DNA of 64,000 bases from positions 1 to 64,000 of the forward strand of contig CAYPAX010000010.1 of assembly GCA_964408735.1 (NCBI GenBank), written 5' to 3'. Positions 17,861 through 25,506 of this stretch are shown here, piece by piece. Source of the stretch: UBA7887 sp964408735 (GTDB taxonomy: Bacteria > Pseudomonadota > Alphaproteobacteria > UBA7887). The notes beneath the pieces are model-generated. The model was given only the letters and a program-made list of their open reading frames with translations. It did no database searches and was not told where the DNA came from. Positions within the stretch are counted from its first letter, which is position 1; each line of letters begins with the position of its first letter. The position numbers and the translations under genes were made by a program.

Positions 17861-17977
17861 TGAGGCATATCTGGGGGTCGTGATACGGCAAGCTTCTCGA
17901 CCGGCCCGTCTGCTAGGCGAGAGCATTGTCACGGGAGCGTAAGTATTTGATATTATGGGGAAGGGTCATGGGCATTG

Positions 17978-18643
17978 ATGCTGCGACGGCTTTTTCCCAT
18001 GACGTTGTTCCGGACGCGTCCGCTGCTCGCCGGCAGTATCGTGTTCCTTGCCGGCATGGTCGCCTGGGGCGGCTTCAACTGGAGCCTGGAACTCACCAAC
18101 ACCGAATCCTTCTGCATCTCCTGCCACGAGATGCGCGACTACGTCTATGGCGGCTATGTGGGGACCAGTCACTACGCCAACCGCACCGGTGTGAGGGCTT
18201 CGTGCCCGGATTGCCACGTGCCGCGGGAATGGGTGCACAAGGTGGCGCGCAAGATCGCGGCAACCAACGAACTTTACCACTGGCTACGCGGCTCGATCGG
18301 CACGCAGGAGAAGTTCGACGCCCGCAGAGAGGCGCTTGCGGCGCGTGTCTGGGCGAGCATGACGGCGACGGATTCGAGAGAATGCCGCAACTGCCACGCC
18401 ATCGCCACCATGAGCCGCGAGCGCCAGCACAAGACCGCCCGCGCCATGCACGATCTGGGCGAGAGCTGGCAGATGACCTGTATCGACTGTCACAAGGGCG
18501 TGGTGCACGCGCTGCCGGAGAGTTTCGACAAGGAAGCCGAGATGGATATCTTGCACGACCGCATGGAGGCTGAAGACGTGGCCTGCGGGTCCTGCCACGA
18601 AGGCATGGCCAAGGCAGGCGATGAGGACGACTGGGAGGACTGA
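17978..18643 (+). CDS. NapC/NirT-family membrane-anchored pentaheme cytochrome c
   Basis: A 221-residue quinol-oxidising cytochrome. One N-terminal transmembrane helix (LLAGSIVFLAGMVAWGG) anchors it, and the rest is periplasmic. CxxCH haem motifs start at residues 46, 76, 136, 168 and 203. NapC and NirT usually have four; the fifth (CGSCHEGM) sits in a short acidic C-terminal tail ending DEDDWED. Start chosen at ATG 17978 behind GGGGAAGGG; ATG 17999 is an alternative. First gene of the operon, where it would pass electrons from membrane quinol to the downstream diheme cytochrome or molybdoenzyme. Confidence 0.87.
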   Translation: MLRRLFPMTLFRTRPLLAGSIVFLAGMVAWGGFNWSLELTNTESFCISCHEMRDYVYGGYVGTSHYANRTGVRASCPDCHVPREWVHKVARKIAATNELYHWLRGSIGTQEKFDARREALAARVWASMTATDSRECRNCHAIATMSRERQHKTARAMHDLGESWQMTCIDCHKGVVHALPESFDKEAEMDILHDRMEAEDVACGSCHEGMAKAGDEDDWED

Positions 18644-18708
18644 GGCCTGGGTGGGCTTGCCGCGAAGGGAGCACCGTACCGGGCGCATTACGGTAGGAGG
18701 ATTACGAT

Positions 18709-19365
18709 ATGTTCGCCGATAAGCGATTGGTCTGGGGACTGAGCTTTATGCTTGCGCTGAGCGCCAGCCAAGCCGGCCAGGCGCAAGACGCCTCGGAAGA
18801 TGTGCTGGCCGCGGGTCAGGCACTGTTTGTTGAGAATTGCGAGATGTGCCATCAGGCCGATGCCATCGGCGATCCGGGCGTGGCGCCGTCGCTGACCAAT
18901 CCGGAGCTGTTGTCGATCGCCTCGGACGCCTTTTTCGAGGGCACGATCCGCGATGGCCGCGAGGATACGGGAATGCCCCCCTTCGCCCATCTGGGGCGCC
19001 GCGGCATACGCGCCATCGTGGCCTATCTGCGCGCCCATGCCACGGCACCCGACCGCTCCGCCGAAGTGGATGCGCAGCCTGATGCCCATGGCGATCCACG
19101 CCTTGGCAAGCAGTGGTACGACAATATCTGCTCGACCTGCCACGGCGTCGGCGGAGACGGCTACTTTGCCGGCGGCACCGGCACCGCCATTGGCCTGTCC
19201 GGCTTTCTCGACAAGGCCTCCGACGGCTTCATTCGCGAGACCGTGCGCCACGGCCGCTCCAACACGCGCATGCTGGGCTTCAGCGGCGCAGACGGCCTGG
19301 CCAACCTGTCGGACCAGGAAATCGACGACATCATCGTATACCTGCGTCAGTTGACGCAGAGCTAA
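18709..19365 (+). CDS. Periplasmic diheme cytochrome c (class I-like)
   Basis: A 218-residue exported protein with a Sec signal peptide (residues 1-26, ending GQAQD) and two class I-type cytochrome domains. CEMCH is at residue 44 and CSTCH at 141. Each domain has a downstream methionine candidate for the sixth ligand (TGMPPF and TRMLGF). This is not NapB, which has a different fold and spacing. It sits between the NapC-like gene and the molybdoenzyme gene, so it probably carries electrons between them. Confidence 0.85.
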   Translation: MFADKRLVWGLSFMLALSASQAGQAQDASEDVLAAGQALFVENCEMCHQADAIGDPGVAPSLTNPELLSIASDAFFEGTIRDGREDTGMPPFAHLGRRGIRAIVAYLRAHATAPDRSAEVDAQPDAHGDPRLGKQWYDNICSTCHGVGGDGYFAGGTGTAIGLSGFLDKASDGFIRETVRHGRSNTRMLGFSGADGLANLSDQEIDDIIVYLRQLTQS

Positions 19366-19378
19366 GAGGGCTCGGACC

Positions 19379-22087
19379 ATGAAACGCATCAAGAATACCA
19401 TGTCGCGCCGGGACTTCCTGAAGAACAGCAGCTTTGTCACCGGCGCCGCTGCTGGCACCAGCCTCATGGTCGGTGCCAATCCCGAGCTCGAGTCGGCCCA
19501 GGCCCAAGACTTCGACGCCGAGGCCGGGCGCAGCACGGCGCTGGCCCAGTGTCCCTATTGCGGCGTCGGCTGCGGCACCATCATCCAAGTCGAGGACGGC
19601 CGTATCGTCTCCATGCGCCCGGACAAGGACCATCCGACCAATTACGGCCTGCAATGCATCAAGGGCCTGACCGCGGCCGAGCCCATGTATGTCGACCGCA
19701 TGGAAGGCGATGCCTATGTGCGCCGCGACGTCTGGGAGGAGTGGAACAAGCCCGACCACGGCGATATCGAGTTCATCACCGCCAGCAAGGGCTCTTTCGA
19801 TGAAGAGCACTTCGTGCGCGTGCCCTATCACGATGCCTCGGACATGGTCGCCCACAAGGTGGCGCATCTGGCCCAGGCCCATGGCGGCAACTCGATCGCG
19901 CTCTATGGCTCGGGTCAGCTGACCATGGAAGGGCAGTATCTCGAGAATCTGTTCATGAAGGGGATTCTCGGCTCGAACACCATCGAGGCCAATGCCCGCA
20001 TGTGCATGACCTCGGCCGTGACCGGCTACTTCGCCACCCTCGGCTCGGATACGCCGCCGCTCGCCTATGAAGACATCGAGCTGTGCGACATGATCATGCA
20101 TTTCGGCCACAACCCGCGTGAGGCGCATCCGATCATCTATTGGCGCGCCGCCGACCAGAAGCGCAAGGCCGACATCCCGACCGTCATCGTCGACCCGCGG
20201 CGCACCGGCACGGTGATGGGCTACGAGGACATCAACCCGGACAACTCGGTCCACGTGCCTATCCTCAACGGCGACATCAGCTTCCTCAACGCCATCGCCC
20301 ACGTGCTGCTGAAGGAACACGAGGACGTCATCGATTGGGATTTCGTCAAGGAGCACACCACGGGTTGGCAGGACTATGTCGACGGCGTGCTGGCGAACTA
20401 CAGCCCCGAGCAGGTGCAGGACCGCATGGGCGGGCCGAATCACGACGTCTCGCCCGCGCTCATCCGCCGCGTCGCCGGCATGTTCGCCGACGCCACCCGC
20501 AAACGCCTGGCGCGCAGCAAGGGCGTGCAAAGCGGCCAGGGCTATGGCGGTGTCATCATCATGTGGGGCATCGGCTACAACCAGCATATCCACGGCCAGC
20601 ACAACGTCATCTCCATCGTCAATCTGCTGACGCTGACCGGCAATCTGGCCAAGCCCGGCTGCGGGCCGTTCTCGATGACCGGCCAGCCCAACGCCATGGG
20701 CGAGCGCTTTACCGGTGGCTTGACCGGCAGGTTGCCCTTCAACAAGCCGCTCAGCGACGATTCCCATCGCGCCCACATGGCCAATTTCTGGCGGGTTCCG
20801 GAAGAGAACCTGATCAGCGCCATGAACTCCAAGAACCCGGGCTATGCGGTGGGCATGATGGAGCGGGCGCTGAAGGACGAGGTCAAGGCGATGTTCCTCG
20901 TCTACGCCACCCATATCGACTTGCCCGACCAGCACAATCTGGTGCGCCCGGCGCTCTCCAAGTGCTTCGTCATCGCTCAGGAGATTTACCGCCATGCGCC
21001 CAACAATCTCTACGCCGACGTGATCTTCCCGGCGGCGACATGGGGCGAGGTCGCCGGCGTCTATATCAGCTCGGAGAGGCGCCTCAATATCTGCCAGAAG
21101 GCCGCCGAGCCGCCGCCAGGCTGCCTGCCGGATATGGACATGGTGCTCGACAAGGCGAAGGAGATCGGCACCATCCTCGGCATGGACATGGATACCGTCC
21201 TGCCCTATCAGCGCAAAGAGGATGGCTTCTACGATTCCGAGGAGATCTTCCGCGATATCATCCTCGCCTCCTCCGGTACCGACACCGACCTCACCGGCAT
21301 TCTCGAAGTCGAGAAGCTGGACGGCCTGTCGCCCTATGCCCAGCTCGCCGAGCTGCGCGGCATCCAGTGGCCGGCACCGACCTACGCGATCGCCCAGAGC
21401 GGCGGCACCAAGCGCCGCTACATGCTGCAGGAAGGCGATTGGGAGAACCGGCCCTACGGCTACTTCCGCACCAAGGACGGCAAGGTGCACATGAAACTCT
21501 GCCAGCAGGACTACAGCGACCGCGAGGAACTGACCCAGCGGCTGATGGAGTTCGGCACCAAGGAGGGTCTCTACACCATCGACCACATGGACTTGATCAC
21601 CGAGGCGCGTGACAAGGGCATGACGCCGGATATTCCGGACGAGGAGTTCCGTGGCATGCCCTGGCAGGACGTGCCCGACGACAAGTTCCCCTACTGGTTC
21701 GGCCTCGGCGTGGTCTACGAGCATTTCCACACCGCCAAGTCCAACCGTAGCCCGACGACGCGGCGCCTGGTGCCGGAGATGTATGTCGAGATCAATCCGG
21801 CCGATGCCGCCGATCTCGGTATCGAGGACGGCGACAAGCTGCGCGTGACGACACGGCGCGGCTGGCTGGAGGCAAAAGCCCAGGTGGGCACCAACAGCCT
21901 GGTCAAGCCGGCCCGCAACAACGTGCCGCGCGGCTACATGTTCGGGCCGTGGAACCTGTCGGTCGCCGACAGCGCCGATCCCAAGAAGAACAAGTGGCTG
22001 GCCAATGCCGTGACCAGCCGCGTCTGGGATCCGGTGTCGGGTCAGGTCGACTTCAAGAAGAGCGCCTGTCGGATCGAAAAGATCTGA
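19379..22087 (+). CDS. Periplasmic NapA/NasA-like molybdopterin oxidoreductase
   Basis: A 902-residue Mo-bisMGD enzyme with a Tat signal (SRRDFLKNSS). A [4Fe-4S] cluster is bound by Cys58, 61, 65 and 93 (CPYCGVGC, then LQCIKG, with the conserved Lys). Cys209 in NARMCMTSAV sits where NapA has its Mo-ligating cysteine. GCGPFSMTGQPNAMGERF and the C-terminal VDFKKSACRIEKI also match the nitrate reductase group. Differences: NapA NQHTRG is here NQHIHG (His405 replaces the Arg), VDPRRTGT resembles NasA and formate dehydrogenases, and an insertion follows EHFHTA. napB and napD are missing nearby. The substrate is therefore uncertain; nitrate is possible but not shown. Confidence 0.85.
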   Translation: MKRIKNTMSRRDFLKNSSFVTGAAAGTSLMVGANPELESAQAQDFDAEAGRSTALAQCPYCGVGCGTIIQVEDGRIVSMRPDKDHPTNYGLQCIKGLTAAEPMYVDRMEGDAYVRRDVWEEWNKPDHGDIEFITASKGSFDEEHFVRVPYHDASDMVAHKVAHLAQAHGGNSIALYGSGQLTMEGQYLENLFMKGILGSNTIEANARMCMTSAVTGYFATLGSDTPPLAYEDIELCDMIMHFGHNPREAHPIIYWRAADQKRKADIPTVIVDPRRTGTVMGYEDINPDNSVHVPILNGDISFLNAIAHVLLKEHEDVIDWDFVKEHTTGWQDYVDGVLANYSPEQVQDRMGGPNHDVSPALIRRVAGMFADATRKRLARSKGVQSGQGYGGVIIMWGIGYNQHIHGQHNVISIVNLLTLTGNLAKPGCGPFSMTGQPNAMGERFTGGLTGRLPFNKPLSDDSHRAHMANFWRVPEENLISAMNSKNPGYAVGMMERALKDEVKAMFLVYATHIDLPDQHNLVRPALSKCFVIAQEIYRHAPNNLYADVIFPAATWGEVAGVYISSERRLNICQKAAEPPPGCLPDMDMVLDKAKEIGTILGMDMDTVLPYQRKEDGFYDSEEIFRDIILASSGTDTDLTGILEVEKLDGLSPYAQLAELRGIQWPAPTYAIAQSGGTKRRYMLQEGDWENRPYGYFRTKDGKVHMKLCQQDYSDREELTQRLMEFGTKEGLYTIDHMDLITEARDKGMTPDIPDEEFRGMPWQDVPDDKFPYWFGLGVVYEHFHTAKSNRSPTTRRLVPEMYVEINPADAADLGIEDGDKLRVTTRRGWLEAKAQVGTNSLVKPARNNVPRGYMFGPWNLSVADSADPKKNKWLANAVTSRVWDPVSGQVDFKKSACRIEKI

Positions 22088-22114
22088 CGGCAGGCGCGCC
22101 CGCGAGGGCAGAAA

Positions 22115-22714
22115 GTGGTGGCCATGGAGAGACGCGAGTTCCTAGCCGGAATCGCGACAGGAACCGTGGCCACCCTTCTGCCTGGCGAGCCCCAGGCGGC
22201 GCGTGGCCGCCCCTCGTTGCGCTATCTGCGTCCGCCCGGCGCCCTGGCCGAGGAAGAGTTCCTTGCCCGCTGTATCCATTGCGGCCAGTGCGGCGAGATC
22301 TGTCCCAATCGCTGCATAGACTATTTCGGCCTGGCCAACGGCTGGGAGTCCGCCGATACCCCCTACATCATTCCACGCGAGAAGGCCTGCATCCTCTGCA
22401 TGAAATGCGGCGAGGTCTGTCCCACCGATGCCATCGCCGAAATTCCGCGCGAGCTCGAGCCGATCCTCGAGCATGTCAGCATGGGCCGGGCGCAAGTGGA
22501 CGAAAGCCTGTGCCTGTCATTTCAGGGCAAGACCTGTGGCGTCTGCTACCGCGCCTGCCCGCTGCCTGATGTCGCCATCTCGGTCGGCTTTCTCGAGCAG
22601 CCCCATGTCAGCGACCAGTGCGTCGGCTGCGGGCTTTGCGAGCGTTCGTGCATTCAGATGCCGCAAGCCATCCGCATCATTCCCGACCGCGGCGACGACA
22701 AGGAGAGCGCCTGA
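22115..22714 (+). CDS. NapG/MauM-type ferredoxin with four [4Fe-4S] clusters, copy 1
   Basis: A 199-residue iron-sulphur protein with a Tat-like N-terminus (RREFLAGIATG). The cysteine groups are CIHCGQCGEICP, CILCMKCGEVCP, CGVCYRACP and CVGCGLCERSC, enough for four clusters. The segment LRYLRPPGALAEEEF is typical of NapG/MauM. Starts at GTG 22115, GTG 22118 and ATG 22124 are all possible; an AGGG at 22105 favours a GTG. Together with the NapH-like protein it should form a quinol dehydrogenase module feeding the periplasmic enzyme. Confidence 0.83.
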   Translation: MVAMERREFLAGIATGTVATLLPGEPQAARGRPSLRYLRPPGALAEEEFLARCIHCGQCGEICPNRCIDYFGLANGWESADTPYIIPREKACILCMKCGEVCPTDAIAEIPRELEPILEHVSMGRAQVDESLCLSFQGKTCGVCYRACPLPDVAISVGFLEQPHVSDQCVGCGLCERSCIQMPQAIRIIPDRGDDKESA

Positions 22715-23719
22715 GTGACCACCGTCCACAAGCCGTTCTTCCTCTGGCGCCATCTCAACAAATTGCGTTGGCTTTGCCTGCTAACCGTCTTTGCCATGCT
22801 GGTGCTGCTGCCGTTCCTGCATGTCTATCAGAGCTTCGTCGCCGCGCACGCTTATGATCTCCTGGCACCCTCGGAGCAGAGCCTCTACGACACCATGGAG
22901 ATGATCAGCGATCCCTTTGTCAGCGATGCCGAGGACGATCTCGATGCCATCAAGGGCAATACCTGGTCGGGCAGCTTTTGGGGATTGCAACTCTCCGATC
23001 CCCTCGCTGCCGCGGGTCAGGCCGCGGCCAGCCTGTCGCTGTACTGGCCGTTCCTGCTCACGGCGCTGATCCCCGTGATCCTGACAGTATTGCTCGGGCG
23101 CTTCTTCTGCGGCTGGATATGTCCCGCAACCTTCCTTTATGAGCTCAATACCAACCTTGCCGGCTGGCTGCGCTGGGCGGGCATCAGACTCGGCAACAGG
23201 CGCTTCGACAGACGCCTGAAATATCTCGTGCTGGCGCTCGGCCTCGGGCTCTCGGCGGCTACCGGCTCGGTGATGGTCGCCGCCATCTATCCGCCCGCCA
23301 TCATCGGCCGCGAGATCTATTATGCCGTGGCGCTCGGCGGCTTCGGCGCCGGCACAGTCTTCTTTCTGGTCACGCTGCTGTTCGACCTGCTGGTGGCACG
23401 GCGCGGATTCTGCCGCTACCTCTGCCCTGGCGGAGCGCTCTATTCCCTGCTCGGGCGCTACCGGCTGCTGCGCATCCGGCGCATCGTCGAAGGCTGCAAC
23501 GATTGCGGCAAATGCAATGTGGTGTGCGAGTTCGCCCTCGACCCCATGCATGACGATTTCGGCCAGGAATGCAACAACTGCACCGCCTGCATCGCCATAT
23601 GCCCGACCGACGCCATGACCTTCACGCTCGGCCCCCGCGATGTTCCACGCCAAGGACCGGGGCATCTCGGCCGCGCCTATCGCGGGGCCGGGAATGAGGA
23701 GCCAGAGGAGGAGGCGTGA
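22715..23719 (+). CDS. NapH-like membrane iron-sulphur protein
   Basis: A 334-residue inner membrane protein with four to five helices. It carries the paired NapH/CcoG-style motifs FCGWICPATFLYE and CRYLCPGGALY at membrane-cytoplasm boundaries and a C-terminal ferredoxin part (CNDCGKCNVVCEFALDP and CNNCTACIAICP). A periplasmic loop of about 70 residues lies between the first two helices. The start is GTG 22715, directly after the previous stop. It ends with an acidic EEPEEEA tail and overlaps the second NapG-like gene by 4 bp. Probable role: quinol oxidation together with the NapG-like proteins. Confidence 0.83.
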   Translation: MTTVHKPFFLWRHLNKLRWLCLLTVFAMLVLLPFLHVYQSFVAAHAYDLLAPSEQSLYDTMEMISDPFVSDAEDDLDAIKGNTWSGSFWGLQLSDPLAAAGQAAASLSLYWPFLLTALIPVILTVLLGRFFCGWICPATFLYELNTNLAGWLRWAGIRLGNRRFDRRLKYLVLALGLGLSAATGSVMVAAIYPPAIIGREIYYAVALGGFGAGTVFFLVTLLFDLLVARRGFCRYLCPGGALYSLLGRYRLLRIRRIVEGCNDCGKCNVVCEFALDPMHDDFGQECNNCTACIAICPTDAMTFTLGPRDVPRQGPGHLGRAYRGAGNEEPEEEA

Positions 23720-24300
23720 GCGGGCGGCGCAGCATTCTCAAGGGACTGGTCGCCGGCCTCGCCGCGTTTTGTGTTGCCGGGCTGCCCTTCGGCGTCTCGC
23801 GCCTGCTGGCCCCGGCAGAAGCGAAACCGTTGCGCAACTATATGCGCCCGCCGGGCGCGCTCAAGAACGACGCGGCCTTCGTTGCGGCCTGCATCGGCTG
23901 CGGCCTCTGCGGCGAGGTCTGTCCGCCGCGTTGCGTCCTCTTCCATACTCGTGACGGCGGCGGCGAGGTCAACCTTCCCTATATCGATCCCACCCACAAG
24001 GCCTGCATCCTCTGCGACAAGTGCATAGCGGCCTGCCCCACGGAAGCCCTGACCGAGACACCCCTGCGCCAGATCGACATGGGCATTGCCGTGATCGACC
24101 GCGATTCCTGCTGGCCCTGGGTGGACCGCGGCGTTTGCGGCGCCTGCGCCACCATTTGCCCGCTCGGCGAACATGCCATAGGATTCGACTTTGCCAATCT
24201 CTACCGCCCGGTGGTCCGTGATGGCTGCGTCGGCTGCGGCATCTGCGTCGAAGTATGCCCCCACCCAAGCCTGCCGATCTGGATTGTCGAGCGGACATAG
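23716..24300 (+). CDS. NapG/MauM-type ferredoxin with four [4Fe-4S] clusters, copy 2
   Basis: A 194-residue paralogue of the gene at 22115. It has an N-terminal signal or anchor (RRSILKGLVAGLAAFCVAG), the MRPPGALKNDAAF segment, and cysteine groups CIGCGLCGEVCPPRC, CILCDKCIAACP, CGACATICP and CVGCGICVEVCP. The GTG start overlaps the NapH-like stop (GTGA, 23716-23719). Having two NapG-like proteins flank a NapH-like protein is unusual, since typical nap operons have one. Confidence 0.82.
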   Translation: MSGRRSILKGLVAGLAAFCVAGLPFGVSRLLAPAEAKPLRNYMRPPGALKNDAAFVAACIGCGLCGEVCPPRCVLFHTRDGGGEVNLPYIDPTHKACILCDKCIAACPTEALTETPLRQIDMGIAVIDRDSCWPWVDRGVCGACATICPLGEHAIGFDFANLYRPVVRDGCVGCGICVEVCPHPSLPIWIVERT

Positions 24301-24311
24301 AGGAGCTGACC

Positions 24312-24911
24312 ATGCGCCCCTTCCTGACCATATTGCTGGCCACGCTCTCGCTATGGCTCTCGGCGGCGCCGGCCACCGCCCACCACGTGCTGGGGCGGCC
24401 GTCCTACAGCCTGAACGAGGATTCCAACACCCCGCCCAGCATGCAGGTTGAGGTGCAACTCGGCGACCTGTTCGTCACCACCATGGTCTATCCCGCCTTT
24501 CCCCGACTTGGCGCGCCCGGCCGCATCAACCTTTATGCCAAGCACCTGGACGGCACGCTCTATGAGGGCGAGGTCGGCTTTTCCTATCGCAAGGTGTCCT
24601 GGCTGTCCTGGATCGGCATGGGCGAGGAGAGCCGCGAGATTGGCCGCCAGCAGCCCGACGACAATGTCTTCCGCCAGGCCTTCCGCTTCGATCGCGAAGG
24701 GGATTTCCTGGTCACTGCCACCCTGGACGTGGACGGCGAGCCACATATGATCGACTTTCCGTTGCGCGTCGGCGTGGCGCCGATGATCGGCCCGCTGGAA
24801 GTGATCATCGGCCTGGTAGTTCTGATCATTGTGGCGGTGACCGTGGTGCAGCGCCGCCGCGCCATGGTCGGCAAGGTTCGCGCGGCCCACAGCGGCGACG
24901 GCCCGGCATGA
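24312..24911 (+). CDS. Unrecognised exported protein with C-terminal membrane anchor
   Basis: A 199-residue protein with an AGGAG site before ATG 24312. It has a signal peptide (LLATLSLWLSAAPATAHH) and one C-terminal transmembrane helix (IIGLVVLIIVAVTVVQ) followed by a basic tail, so the middle domain of about 140 residues lies in the periplasm. That domain is beta-rich and ends DFLVTATLDVDGEPHMIDFPL, a pattern reminiscent of FixH/YtkA-type Ig-like domains; this is a guess. The mature N-terminus starts with HH and could bind metal. It is embedded in the NapA-like operon between two ferredoxin genes, so a role in assembly or electron transfer is likely. Confidence 0.7.
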   Translation: MRPFLTILLATLSLWLSAAPATAHHVLGRPSYSLNEDSNTPPSMQVEVQLGDLFVTTMVYPAFPRLGAPGRINLYAKHLDGTLYEGEVGFSYRKVSWLSWIGMGEESREIGRQQPDDNVFRQAFRFDREGDFLVTATLDVDGEPHMIDFPLRVGVAPMIGPLEVIIGLVVLIIVAVTVVQRRRAMVGKVRAAHSGDGPA

Positions 24912-24927
24912 CGATGGCGGCCGACTG

Positions 24928-25506
24928 ATGGATCGCCGTACCTTCTTGCGAACCGGCGTCAAGAAGGCCGCCGAGGCCGCCCATCAGATCGCGGAAGAAA
25001 GCCTGGCGAGCCGTGCCCTGCGTTGGATCCGCCCGCCCTTCGCCCTGGTCGAGATCGATTTCCTCATCGCCTGCACGCGCTGCGATGCCTGTATCGAGGC
25101 CTGCCCGCACGACGTTGTCTTCCCGCTCTCTGCGCGGCTCGGCCCCTCGGTGGCGGGCACGCCGGCGCTGGACCTGCTCAATCGCGGCTGCCACATGTGC
25201 GAGGACTGGCCTTGTGTGGCGGTTTGCGAGCCGGGCGCCCTGGCACTGCCCGACGGCGAAGAGATGCCGCCGCCGACGCTTGCGCGGGCGGCCATCGACA
25301 GCAAGACCTGCCTGCCCTATTCAGGGCCCGAATGCGGCGCCTGCGCCCATGTCTGCCCGGTGCCCGATGCCTTGCAATGGCTGGGTGGCGTCAAGCCGGT
25401 GATCGATGCCGAGCGCTGTACCGGCTGCGGCATGTGCCGCGAGGCCTGCATCGTTTCGCCCAAGGCGGTCACCATCACCACACTCGCCGCCGCCGGGAAG
25501 CCGTGA
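24928..25506 (+). CDS. NapF-like ferredoxin with four [4Fe-4S] clusters
   Basis: A 192-residue protein beginning MDRRTFLRTGVKKAAE (twin arginine, but with a weak hydrophobic region, so export is uncertain). Cysteine groups: CTRCDACIEACP, CHMCEDWPCVAVC, CGACAHVCP and CTGCGMCREAC. IRPPFALVEIDFL resembles the NapF/NapG lead-in. NapF proteins are usually cytoplasmic and thought to help NapA cofactor loading. The stop overlaps the next start (GTGA, 25503-25506). Confidence 0.8.
   Translation: MDRRTFLRTGVKKAAEAAHQIAEESLASRALRWIRPPFALVEIDFLIACTRCDACIEACPHDVVFPLSARLGPSVAGTPALDLLNRGCHMCEDWPCVAVCEPGALALPDGEEMPPPTLARAAIDSKTCLPYSGPECGACAHVCPVPDALQWLGGVKPVIDAERCTGCGMCREACIVSPKAVTITTLAAAGKP

Larger units (their letters stand above)
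17406..17977. other. Divergent intergenic region between importer and NapA-like operons
   Basis: This 572-bp gap separates the minus-strand ABC operon from the plus-strand respiratory operon and must hold both promoters. I see a perfect 9+9 bp palindrome at 17689-17708 near the middle, a GGTAGGCGGGTAGGCGGGTA direct repeat around 17567-17586, and an AT-richer stretch at 17840-17960 that is the likely promoter zone of the plus-strand operon. No convincing protein gene or tRNA is present; open frames here have no recognisable product. Confidence 0.6.

Noticed and set aside
17926..18573. Plus-strand open frame overlapping the NapC-like gene with ATG at 17968
   Set aside because: The overlapping frame has the five CxxCH haem motifs and the membrane anchor; this one has none.
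19331..21730. 799-codon open frame antisense to the NapA-like gene
   Set aside because: High GC gives long antisense frames; this one has no recognisable domain and lies fully opposite a conserved enzyme.
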